A stretch of 64,000 nucleotides of DNA, taken from positions 59,966,253-60,030,252 of the forward strand of contig CM043959.1 in NCBI GenBank assembly GCA_014529385.2, written 5' to 3'. Origin of the DNA: Adiantum capillus-veneris (Eukaryota; Streptophyta; Polypodiopsida; Polypodiales; Pteridaceae). The notes under the pieces were generated by a model, which searched no databases, had not been told where the DNA came from, and worked only from the letters and a program-made list of their open reading frames with translations. Of the stretch, positions 55,119 to 64,000 are shown one piece after another. Position numbers and translations under genes: made by a program. Numbering within the stretch: position 1 is the stretch's first letter; each line of letters starts with the position of its first letter.

Positions 55119-56306
55119 CCCTTCATCTTGAACACCTTAGTTCTCTTGAGGACCTACCTCCTCCAAGCCTTGACAAGAGGTCTCTTGGTTGCTTGGCTTA
55201 AACCTTACCCCCATGACTTCAATGGAGGACTCCTCTTCAGTAATGCTGCCGCTACTTTCTTCTTCTGAAGTGTTTTCAGTACAATCTTCTTCCGTCTCAC
55301 TTCAAGATGATTCTTCATGGAGCTCCTCTTGGCGTTGCTCCTTCATGTCAAAGACAACCTTCTTATGATTGTCATTCCTGCAAATTAATTTCCCACTCTC
55401 CCAATCCTGCAAAGCTCGCATTTTCATTAGCCATGGTCTTCCTAGGATAAATGGATAACCACTTCCCTTGGTCGACATAACATAAAAATCCACCGCTTTC
55501 TTAATGCCAAAGGCCTCTACAAAGACATTTTTACAAATGCCTACACACCTAGCCTTGCTATTGTTTGCCATCTTGACTTTGATTTCAGGTGTCTCATGGA
55601 TGTGCATTCCTAGTCTTTGCATGAGTCCCTCTGTCATGATGCAAATTTGTGCACCCCCATCCACTAGACCTTTCCTCACCAATCTTCCTTTGATGTAACA
55701 GTCTAGCACCGGTGTAATGTCCTCATTCATTTCAGCTTGTGCAATTTTTACAACAGGCACACTCTCTTTTACCTTTCTCCTAGTGCTAACTGCCCTTGTT
55801 AAATCCCTCCTTACTTGTGGACATAATGCAAGAAATTGAGGCCATGAAATATCAGGACCCTTACCTCTCATGTCTTCCAACAAGTTGTACGGAGCCATAC
55901 CATGTCCAAGAGGGAAGTCTTGGAGGTTGATACGACGTCGAGTCCTCTTGGTTTCCTTGGTCTCCTTTGCCTTTTTGCCTTGTCCATGGTCACTCTGTGA
56001 TGTGACTCCTTCTTTCTCTTTACCTTTCCCTCGGCCACGCTTAATGCCATTGGCTTCCATGTCAACCTCATTTGAATTTGTCACCTCTACCACATGCACA
56101 TTTGGATCTGGCAAAGGTGGAACTCCTTCTACCCCTTGTGGAGGTGGTCTTGGTCCATTTGGCCTTTGTAGAAGCCTTGGTTGTTGACCAGCTCCTTCCC
56201 CTGCATTCATCACTGGGTAATTCAAGTTAGGTCTCCCTGGCTCTCCACGGGGCCAAGGACAATTATGCATCCCATGTCCAGACTCTCCGCAATTCCAACA
56301 TTGCAA
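55119..56306 (-). pseudogene. Element F gag C-terminus, protease and acidic linker
   Basis: The frame opens with the CCHC knuckle CWNCGESGHGMHNC, followed by a Pro-rich and basic linker (RGRGKGKEKEG, KRTRRRINLQDFPLGHG). The protease is at residues about 205-310: GLVDGGAQICIMTEGL, with DGG at the active site, and PFILGRPWLMKM. The frame ends in TGA at 55302, probably from CGA, and an acidic stretch (55119-55301) with a TAA at an expected Gln continues to RT. Protease would process the polyprotein. Confidence 0.88.
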
Positions 56307-56371
56307 GACTCTCCTAGTTCGTGGATATCTCTCTCTTCTGACTTCTTTGCTTGTCCCTTTGGACCTACAGC

Positions 56372-57019
56372 TTATGCAAGGTGAATTGACAGGCTGCTTA
56401 AAGATTCGTTTAACTTCTCAATCACTTCAGCCGTTACCTCCGAAAGCTCCCTAGATGTTGATGCTTGTGACTTACCTTTGGGTCTAAGAACTTCTATTGG
56501 AACCTCTCCCCTTAAGCACTTGAGTTTCCTATACTTCTCAGCAGCCCTAGTTTCCGCTGCATCAAAAGTAGCAGGTGCACCCGCCTCAACTTTTACCTTA
56601 AGGCTAGGAAAGAGTCCGGCTATGAACCTCTCCTTCTTTAGAAATTCTGCACCATCACCAGGGTTAGCAACATTTCGTATCCATAGAGCCCAAAGACGTA
56701 GAAACTCTTGCTTGTACAAGTAGTAGTCATCTAAGTCTTTTTGCTTATGAGAAACAATGTCTTGCCATAATTTTTGAGTGTTTTGGGGATCAAAGAAGTA
56801 TTTCTTGAAACGATTCAAAACTTCTGTGTAATTCCCCTTAACTTCCTCAGGCAAAGAGTCAAACCAAGTGCTAGCATCTTTCCTAAGGACCACCTCAAAC
56901 ATTTCTACACGTTCTTGATCAGTTATTATCCTCTTGATACGGCAAGACATCTTGAAATTCGCTAAAAATAATTCTGCATCCTCTCCAGGCTCTCCAAAGA
57001 AAAGAGGATACCCAGACAT
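56372..57019 (-). pseudogene. Element F gag (capsid)
   Basis: 215 codons from Met 57019 give MSGYPLFFGEPGEDAELFLA, the retrotransposon gag domain with WFDSLPEEVKGNYTEVLNRF, YKQEFLRLWAL and KKERFIAGLFPSLK. It stops at TAA 56372; the knuckle region resumes in another frame at 56306. Gag assembles the particle. The start is the first Met after the leader and fits other Tat-type gags. Confidence 0.88.
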
Positions 57020-57119
57020 TTGGCGTTAACTTTCCATTGAATTGATTTCAAAGTGACACCCGTTTTTGTTTTTCTTTCTTAAAAAGATTTACACAATAAT
57101 GTTTTCTAGCTTGCAATCT

Positions 57120-57580
57120 ATTCTACAACAAAATAAAGATATTCACATCAAACGACCTATGATAATCAATAAGAGGTAGGATGACGGGGTTTGGTGATGC
57201 GAGAATTTCTCCTACTCTTTGGGCACCAAACATGAACACCATACGTTGTTGAAAATGGATTTTCCTACTAATTGCAATGTTTATTCTAATGTGTAGAGTG
57301 AAATGGAAGGGGAAAACCTCTATTCCTGGGCCATTATCCATGGTCTATGCATGACCTAATGCTTAAAACAAAACAAAAATATAGACGTCCAAACTAAGGT
57401 CGTACCTAATGAGAGGCAAAATAAAAGGATTTACTGAAGCGTTTATCTCGGCCAACCTAAGAGGACCTAAAATTCTACGAATGACACGTTGAAATTGCAA
57501 CTTAGTACTAATAATTATGTGCACCTTTTGCCTTGCAATGGGAATAAAGGGATCATACAAATTTTCGTGATTCATGCAAA
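57120..57580 (-). repeat. Tandemly duplicated segment in the leader of F
   Basis: Two diverged copies (57123-57341 and 57363-57575), offset about 237 bases. Both stay open for about 65-70 codons in the same relative frame on the - strand and their translations align: RVGEILASPNPVILPLI in one, RLAEINASVNPFILPLI in the other, then S.DV.IF.L. They lie between primer site and gag. They may be duplicated short coding units or structured leader repeats. Confidence 0.65.
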
Positions 57581-57627
57581 CTACTTGACTATGCTAAAGG
57601 TTGATTCTACACAAAAATACACAAGCC

Positions 57628-57647
57628 GTCCTCAGTGGGGGCACCAA
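57628..57647 (-). other. Primer binding site of element F (not initiator Met)
   Basis: On the - strand TGGTGCCCCCACTGAGGACG begins a few bases inside the LTR end. It implies a tRNA ending ...GGGGGCACCA. Elements B, C, D, E and the LARD use TGGTATCAGAGC instead. The tRNA is not identified. Confidence 0.65.
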
Positions 57648-57649
57648 TT

Positions 57650-57908
57650 TGAGGCGGTCCGGGGCGGGCAACAAGAAGAGTGGCCTCTAGACACCCTTCA
57701 AGGCTCCCGTGCTGCTCAATGGGGCTGGGGCACAACACAACACAAACCAAAACAACAAACCCACAGCCAAATCCCAACTACACAAGGGGCACCACCTAGT
57801 TTAAGAGCGAACTAGGACGCAAAAGAGGAGAATCGTTAGAGCAACCCACAAACAAGCAAGGAATTTACACTAACCCTAACACCAATGGAATACTCTCACA
57901 CCCTAAAA

Positions 57909-57966
<58 letters not shown>

Positions 57967-60263
57967 GCTTTGAAACGTATCGGCAATGATCAAGCAAACA
58001 CAACTATATATTTAAGAAAGAGAGAGAAAGGGGGAGGGGGTGCTTGTTGCATTAATACCTTCTTACAAATCTGTCATGACAAATCAAAGTGAGATTAGTA
58101 CTTGTTCAACATAGCTTGCGTAAATTTCACCACAACACATCAAAAGAAAAGCCACCCCAATCACTGTCTTAAGGCCAGGGGAGTTCTCTCCACCCTGTCG
58201 CCCTCTTACAGTATGTGGGATTTATGGCTAGATTGAGGACAACACCAGAGACAAGCTATCAAGAACTTAACAAAAAACACCAAGACACTTACGCATCATT
58301 GTTGTCCATTACTTCACGTTGGAAGGGAGACAAAGTATCCAAGCTTAGTCCAAATCCACCCTCCTTGATTCAGCAAATGTTGGGCTTACACTAGTAGGAG
58401 AAATGATAGATTTCCTACTCTCAATTGAATGATCACTCTCTCTCTTACAATGGCATAGAGTTCCCTTGCTAATCCCCTATTACATCACATGCACATGCAT
58501 AAGACAATGAGCTTCCACTCAAGAGCTCCTTCTAGAGAGGTTGAGCTTGGCTTCTCAAGCTATAGCATAGTGCTCTTGCTTATGGCTCCCCCTCTTTGTG
58601 CTAGATACACCCTCCTTTTATAGCAATTTTGAAGGCTAGGGTTACTCCTCTAACCATGGTTGGGTTAGATTTTCAGCAATTTATCTAATTTCTTTTGCTT
58701 GGAATTATCAAGAAGTTGGTGGGGAAAGAGAGAGGAGAGAAATGGAGGTGATAGGACTTTCCATAGTGGGTTAGTGTTAGTAGAGTTAGTATTAATTTAC
58801 AAATGGAATTGGATATTTACAATGGGAGTATCCATGTAGGATACAAATAAGGAAGAAAAAATCTTAAGAGGTAAGAAAAGGTGGATTTCTTACAAGGTTG
58901 ATGCTCCAAGTGTCTTGAGTAGGGCCAATTTTGACGCTTGTTGACGGTCCACTAGCTTTGACGGTACATTTTTTCTCCACTCTTGACCTTCCTTGAGAGA
59001 CAAGGTAATTGAAGCTGAGTAATCAACCACCATGATGCTGTCTTTTAAGAGAAGAGGCTGAATTTTGTGGTTTTTTTGATAGATATGGGTAAATTGGAGG
59101 AGGAAAAATGAGACTAGGTGGTCAATTTTGGAATGGAATTGTGTGTGGGAGGTATGAGTTCACCATGGTTTCTCTTATTCTTCAAGGTTGAGGAGAAGGT
59201 GAGTAGGGTGCAGAGAGGAGGGGTGAGAGAGGTGGGGATGATGAGTGGAGAAGTGTGTGTGAAAGAGGAAAATGATAAAGTGGAAGAGAGAGTGTGGCTG
59301 CATAACACGGAAAAATTGGGGTCCACTAATAAAATCATAGCTCACAGCTCGTAGCTCAAAAAAATATGAAAAAATTTGAGGCAAAAGTTCAGCCCACGAG
59401 CTACAACTTTTGTTTGTATCACCTTTTCAAATTCGGAGAGCAAGTGAACTTTAAAAATTCAGCAAAATCGACCGTTTTTTTCCACTGCACAAGGTCCTTG
59501 TGGGGTCCTTCTTTGGATGATTCTTTTGAATACCTCCAAGAGTGAGCCCTCCATAGTGCATGTATGCATGCCACCTACCCTTTAAAAAATCAAATATTGA
59601 GGGGTCTAAAAAATATGTACATGTCAAATATAAATAATATAGGTGGAAAAATATAAAGGGGTCAAAATAAATCTCTCTCATTATAAGTCTACCATAAAAA
59701 GATGAATATTTTTGGTGGTGTAATTTATGAGAGTAATAGAGAATATATGTAGGAAGGAAAAAATCACAATAGTGAAAAAAATATACACATAAATAGAACT
59801 AGTTTTTTTTGGATTTTTGTTGGGATGGAGTTACACCAAAAATAAGAGAAGCTTGCATGAAATTCTTTTTATATGGAATAAAGAGTATGCAAAATGATAA
59901 GAAAAAATATGGTAATGGTGAGTCAATGTACATAGCATAAATAACACACACCTAGGTAGAAATATTTAAATAAATACCAAAATAATTATGAAAAAATGTT
60001 TTATTTAGGCCCTATATACAAAGAAATATTTACATACGCATGGGCCATAATATACTTATATTTTTTATTTTTTTTATTTTTTTGGCTCAACTAGCCCAAT
60101 GACTAGCTAATTGAGGGTTTTTTAAGAAGATATGGGAAAAGTCCCGTGACTCACGCACGCCTATGTACAGTGAAATGGTAGGGATAACCACAGTGTTTGG
60201 GTGATTTTGGTAGGGTGAGGTAACTCACTGTGGCAATTACAAAGAGCCGAAAAACGGCTATCA
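57650..60263 (-). repeat. 5' LTR of element F
   Basis: Matches 49133-51728 almost perfectly. Substitutions seen by eye include GGGCAGGC/GGGCGGGC, GAGTCC/GAGTTC, ACAACAC/ACATCAC, AAACCG/AAATCG and GAGCTAC/GAGTTAC. Its + strand right end abuts CCATG of element D gag. Confidence 0.92.
57912..57963. repeat. (GA)n microsatellite, 5' LTR of F
   Basis: About 26 GA units. Confidence 0.95.
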
Positions 60264-60854
60264 CCATGCAGGGTATGATTTACGATGTCCTCCCCTCTTG
60301 TATTCTCTAGGAGAATGGCCACAGCTTTCATCGGAAGAGGAGGAAGGTGAAGAAGAAGGAGAAGAGGGTGACCTCTTTCTTTCCCTTTTCTTCCTTTGTT
60401 TCCTCTCTTCCCTTTTGGAATGAAGAGGAGAAAGACTGTGTCTTGATCGTTTCCTCTTGGGAGGAGTTGGCGATCGCCTAGACCGCCATCTTTGTGGAGC
60501 CACATCTTTAGAGGAGCTTAAAGTTTCATTGCTTTCTTGCTCTTTGGATTCCTTATCTCGTATGGGAGAGAGTCTTGTATTGGGGGTCTCTTCAAGAGGC
60601 CTCCTAAGCTCTCTCTCCTCTTGGAGAGGAAGGGAAATCCCATAAGCGCAAAGTTGTTGAGTAACTTCTTCTTGCAAAGCAGGGCTGCCCATAGCTTGCT
60701 GCAGCTTAGAAATGAGATAATTGACAAACATGGGGGCATCATCATTAGCACCTTCATGTAAAAAATCAAAGCTATCAATGTTCATTCTACTCTCTTGGTT
60801 ATTGTCAGCCGTGTTAACAAAATTTGTGTACATACTTAGTGTATGCTTTGGCAA
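60264..60854 (-). pseudogene. Element D gag, N-terminal part with RS-rich segment
   Basis: From Met 60854 the - strand encodes about 197 residues. Residues 1-110 are acidic/mixed (NIDSFDFLHEGANDDAPMFV, LISKLQQAMGSPALQEEV). Residues about 115-190 are an Arg/Ser-rich tract (RWRSRRSPTPPKRKRSRHSL, then KRERKRSPSSPSSSPSSSS), close in composition to RS domains of splicing factors. The frame is cut by element F after SYPAW; the capsid part continues at 49132 in a compatible frame after removing one target-site copy. No stop interrupts this part. Confidence 0.8.
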
Positions 60855-61211
60855 TTCAAAACCTTAGTTGCCACTCCTCTTATCCTTTGAAAATTGGCTC
60901 TTATGTATCTACACCCACGGCTCAAAGTGGTTAATTATAGAGAGTAGTGGAGTGGGCCTAATATTGCAGAGGTGCCGAGGGGTAGCTCCTTTCAGACTTC
61001 TTATGGCTCAATATGGTAAAGCGATAGGCATCTCTAAAAAGACTCCATTATTAAGTCCAAATCTCCCGAGATGTGCACCATATCTAACATAGTGGGCTCA
61101 ACAAAATTGATAATAGATCCCAATCCCATTACCCTAATATAATTGGCAAAATCAACCATTTATAGGCTACTTAAGGACCTCTCTCCTTAAGCAAGAAAAG
61201 AGAAACCAAAT
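60855..61211 (-). other. 5' leader of element D
   Basis: About 360 bases between primer site and gag start on the - strand, without a coding frame. Confidence 0.5.
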
Positions 61212-61212
61212 G

Positions 61213-61224
61213 CTCTGATACCAA
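61213..61224 (-). other. Primer binding site of element D (initiator Met tRNA)
   Basis: CTCTGATACCAA on the + strand is TTGGTATCAGAG on the - strand, directly adjoining the LTR end; it fixes element D as a - strand element whose 5' LTR lies to the right. Confidence 0.85.
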
Positions 61225-61894
61225 TGTAATGGAATTGGCCTATTAACTTGAGAGTAGCGGAAACTAGAGAGTACTTTTGAGAAATTACTTTGTGAGCATA
61301 GCGGGTGAACATAATTGAAGTTAGCAACATAAACATAGTATTTAGTTAACTTGTCATGAACAATATTTTTGCAAGAGAGAGAGAGTTTAGAGAACATGAC
61401 AACAATTGAGGACCGAATTTATGTGGAGCTAGTTCCCTGTCCAATAGGCATTTGTATTATAGTTCATCCCATCAAGAGAGACTTGTTACAATACAATCTT
61501 TCTGTTCCTTCTGATCTAGGAGATGCAATGAAGATGGAAAGCTTCTCGCATCACGAGCATAACATAAACTTTGTGGAAAACATTAACTATCCCAAGCCTC
61601 AGTCCCAAGACCTCAAACACCTTCGAAGGTGGAGAGAGCTAGCAAGGAATGAAGGTAGGGAAGTGGAAGAAGAAACATTTCATAGTAGAAAGAATTAATT
61701 CCTCACTTATCATCACTCCTCTTGCTAGCATAGTAATGAAGATGGAGAAGATGGCAAGCTTAAGCATTGAAGCATGTCTCTTGGTTGGATTTTCATTCCA
61801 TAGCCAAGAGTGTTGGTGTAGGCTCTCAACCTCTCTACTTGCTTGGAGAAAAAGAGGGAGCTCTTGCACTTTGCATAATACACAATGAGAGAGA

Positions 61895-61899
<5 letters not shown>

Positions 61900-61964
<65 letters not shown>

Positions 61965-61985
61965 TGGGGGGGGGGGGGGGGGGGG
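61900..61985. repeat. (GT)n and poly-G microsatellite
   Basis: About 31 GT units followed by a run of about 20 G, longer than in the other LTR copy. Confidence 0.95.
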
Positions 61986-62404
61986 CAGGGGGAGAGTATA
62001 CCCCTCAAGCAGGCCCCCTACTTGCTTTGGTCGACCCCCCCTTGTAGCTCATGCTTGAAGCTCATTGGACCCCTCCAGGCTAGCCAATCACAGGGAAGAG
62101 TCATACCAAGCAACAAGGGTGGCCTTGGGACAAGTGTCCCCCTTTCCACTTTGAGAGAGACGGCTTGATAAATGCTAAAACAATTAATTAAATTAACTAA
62201 TTTATCATTGGACTCCTTGGAAGGCCAACCAATAGGCTTTAGGCACACCACATGAGGGCAACATAGGGAGGAACTTGACAAGTGTCCCTTTTGCTTTCTT
62301 TGTACCAAGCATGCCTTGTGTGAGTGTGTGTGTGTTCTATTTCATCCCCCCTCTTGTAGGGCTCGTCCCCTCCTTGTACAGATTGATGTTGACTTTTTTG
62401 GCAC

Positions 62405-62600
62405 ACCTTATCTCAAGCACCTTAGTCAGCAAGCATGAGAAAGCACCTCAAGCTTGTGTGGTGTTCCCACAAGCACCTCAAGCTCCCTAGTACGCAAGCA
62501 CGACAAGCACCTCAAGCACCTTAGTCAGCAAGCAAGTCAAGCACCTCAAGCACCTTAGTCAACAAGCACAACAAGCACCTTAAGCTTAGTTTGGGTTCCC
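62405..62600. repeat. AAGCACCTCAAGC repeat cluster, LTR copy 2
   Basis: About five units, collinear with 44086-44290. Confidence 0.75.
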
Positions 62601-62885
62601 AGCTCAAGCACTACCCTAGCTTACCTAAGGTCAAAGGACTTTTAACACTAACCTTTGGAGGTATTTAATGAAGCTAACCCTAAAGTATTTATGATCCATT
62701 GGTTAGACTTGTTCTTTAATGGACCATCTCTCATTCTGGCCCCTTTATCATTGGCCCCGTGTTGAGATAGATCTACAAGCACATGTCAATATCTTGACCC
62801 TTGTTCTCGTTTATTCTCCCACATTAAATGATCAGTGTAATACGAGAAAATCATTTGGGTTGGCTAGATATTAGATTTTATGACA

Positions 62886-62953
62886 CACACACACACTCTC
62901 TCTCTCTCTCTCTTGGATTTTCTCTCCAAGATCATTAAACATGTCTTTATCTG

Positions 62954-63026
<73 letters not shown>

Positions 63027-64000
63027 AGTGACTCTACAATGTTGGTTTACCACTCTATAATCAATGAAAAAGAGTGGTTGCATTGAATGTTGACTTTGAA
63101 ATTAATGACTAAGTGAGTTACTCATTTATATAATGTGGTCAGAAGGGTTTAGCAGTTGTGCTATGTGATAACAAAAGCAAGGTGGCATCCTTAATGTGAA
63201 GAGTTTGGTATTAGTTTTGTGTACTCACCTAATCAAGTGGGCGGGCTCTATGGTATTGTGGTTGTATCAAATTAATTGAAGGTCGAGAAAAAAAGTGGAC
63301 TTAGGGTTTGTGCTTGACCTATGGCACACACTTGACACCTTATCTCTCTCCCCTACCAATACAAAGCCTCACCTCGACCAATTCGTAGCCTACCATGAAA
63401 TTACAACATTATTATCAAAATTTGGTATGCAATCCTCAAAAGTGCCTAACGTGGTCAATATAGCTATAGCAAAAAAATTCCCTCTCTCTCTCTCTCTCTC
63501 ACAAGCCACTCGTTCTCAAATCTTTTTTGAAAACCTTATCCAGCTAACACACATGTGCTTCTTCAATCATTGAATCCCATTTTATTTTATATCGAATTGC
63601 ATGCTACCTGTGCTCTGTGATTTGCACCCCAAAGCTGCATGAATTCTTCCTCTATAGAATAAAAAAGAACTATATGCTCCCTCTCAATAAGCTTTACCTT
63701 CATCTACGCACTACACCCCTACACACACACACACACATGATTGAATTATCCTTGGTATATTTTGATGGGACTATTGGCCGGGGGTGCCCTTAGTGTATAA
63801 CCGGCTTGGATTGACTTGATTTTTTTTTATAAAATATAAGTGGTAGCTAATGGTATCTAAACCTTGGTGTAAAAATGGGGTGGACGTTTTTCCTTTCTAG
63901 ATTCTTTGTTTGATTGGATAAGCTTTGAACCCTAGGTGAAATGATGGCTTGAAGTTACTAGAGGGTGATAGATTCACTGGTATTCGAGCTATTTTTGGGA
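62886..64000. other. Microsatellite-rich intergenic sequence
   Basis: Contains (AC)n at 62882-62896, (CT)n at 62897-62912, a long (CT)n at 62959-63023, (CT)n at 63483-63500 and (CA)n at 63721-63737. The 92-codon frame at 63295-63573 shows no known motif. No gene is recognised. Confidence 0.55.

Larger units (their letters stand above)
49133..60263 (-). mobile_element. Tat-type Ty3 element F, youngest insertion
   Basis: Two LTRs of 2,596 and 2,614 bp that differ at only a handful of positions flank, on the - strand, a primer site, a leader with a tandem duplication, gag, protease, RT, a degenerate RNase H, a second archaeal-type RNase H and integrase, with no chromodomain. The second RNase H is a hallmark of the Tat lineage. 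CCAT at 49129-49132 and 60264-60267 is the target duplication visible. It interrupts gag of element D. Confidence 0.92.
30777..62885 (-). mobile_element. Ty3 chromovirus-like element D, host of the nest
   Basis: On the - strand the order is 5' LTR (61225-62885), primer site, gag, protease, RT, RNase H, integrase with a chromodomain remnant, 3' LTR (44565 down to 30777). Its gag is interrupted by element F (49133-60263) and its 3' LTR by element E (31505-43623). Without these inserts it is about 8.9 kb. LTR termini are TGTAA/TTACA-like. All genes carry frameshifts or stops, and LTR copies differ at many positions, so it is older than F. Confidence 0.85.
61225..62885 (-). repeat. 5' LTR of element D
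   Basis: Runs on the + strand from TGTAATGGAATTGG to about ATTTTATGACA, about 1.66 kb. It matches the two halves of the split LTR at 30777-31504 and 43624-44565. The right boundary is blurred by an AC/CT microsatellite. Confidence 0.82.

Noticed and set aside
55870-56187. 105-codon + strand frame
   Set aside because: Shadow of element F gag/protease on the - strand.

Overview
This window is transposon-dense nuclear DNA of a land plant. The evidence is a pile-up of plant-type LTR retrotransposons (Ty3 and Ty1/copia pol domains, initiator-Met-tRNA primer sites, polypurine tracts), a hAT transposase remnant, many (CT)n/(GA)n microsatellites and a PLS-type pentatricopeptide (PPR) gene fragment. 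No intact host gene is visible. The PPR fragment and the retroelement families would fit a fern, lycophyte or other large repeat-rich plant genome, but the window does not settle this.

Layout. 1-9158: the 3' part of Ty3 element A on the + strand: RNase H, integrase, then an aspartic-protease-like domain after the integrase in the same reading frame, a basic Trp/Lys-rich tail, a first polypurine tract, a second very long open frame (ORF3, about 1,080 codons, coiled coil), a second identical polypurine tract and the 3' LTR. 9700-16510: a hAT transposase relic on the - strand, split by a non-coding LTR element (10972-16035). 18746-25378: a degenerate copia element with nearly matching target duplication, lacking most of integrase and itself carrying a 2.3-kb insertion with a PPR fragment and a promoter-like palindrome. 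25384-27400: an unrecognised open frame and a broken transposase-like gene. 27457-30776: a decayed small copia element.

30777-62885 is a three-element nest. The host is a - strand Ty3 chromovirus-like element D (LTR about 1.66 kb). Its 3' LTR is split by a + strand chromovirus E whose LTRs are about 4 kb each (31505-43623). Its gag is split by a Tat-type Ty3 element F on the - strand (49133-60263), with dual RNase H and almost identical 2.6-kb LTRs, so F is the youngest. 62886-64000 is microsatellite-rich sequence with no gene seen.

How it works together: the window is a stratified record of insertion. Each element's gag/pol would have made its own particle, reverse transcriptase and integrase, but nearly all reading frames now carry stops or frameshifts. 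In-frame stops are biased to TAG at expected Gln (CAG) positions, which points to decay of methylated cytosines. The most unusual object is element A, with its integrase-protease order, duplicated polypurine tract and large extra ORF.
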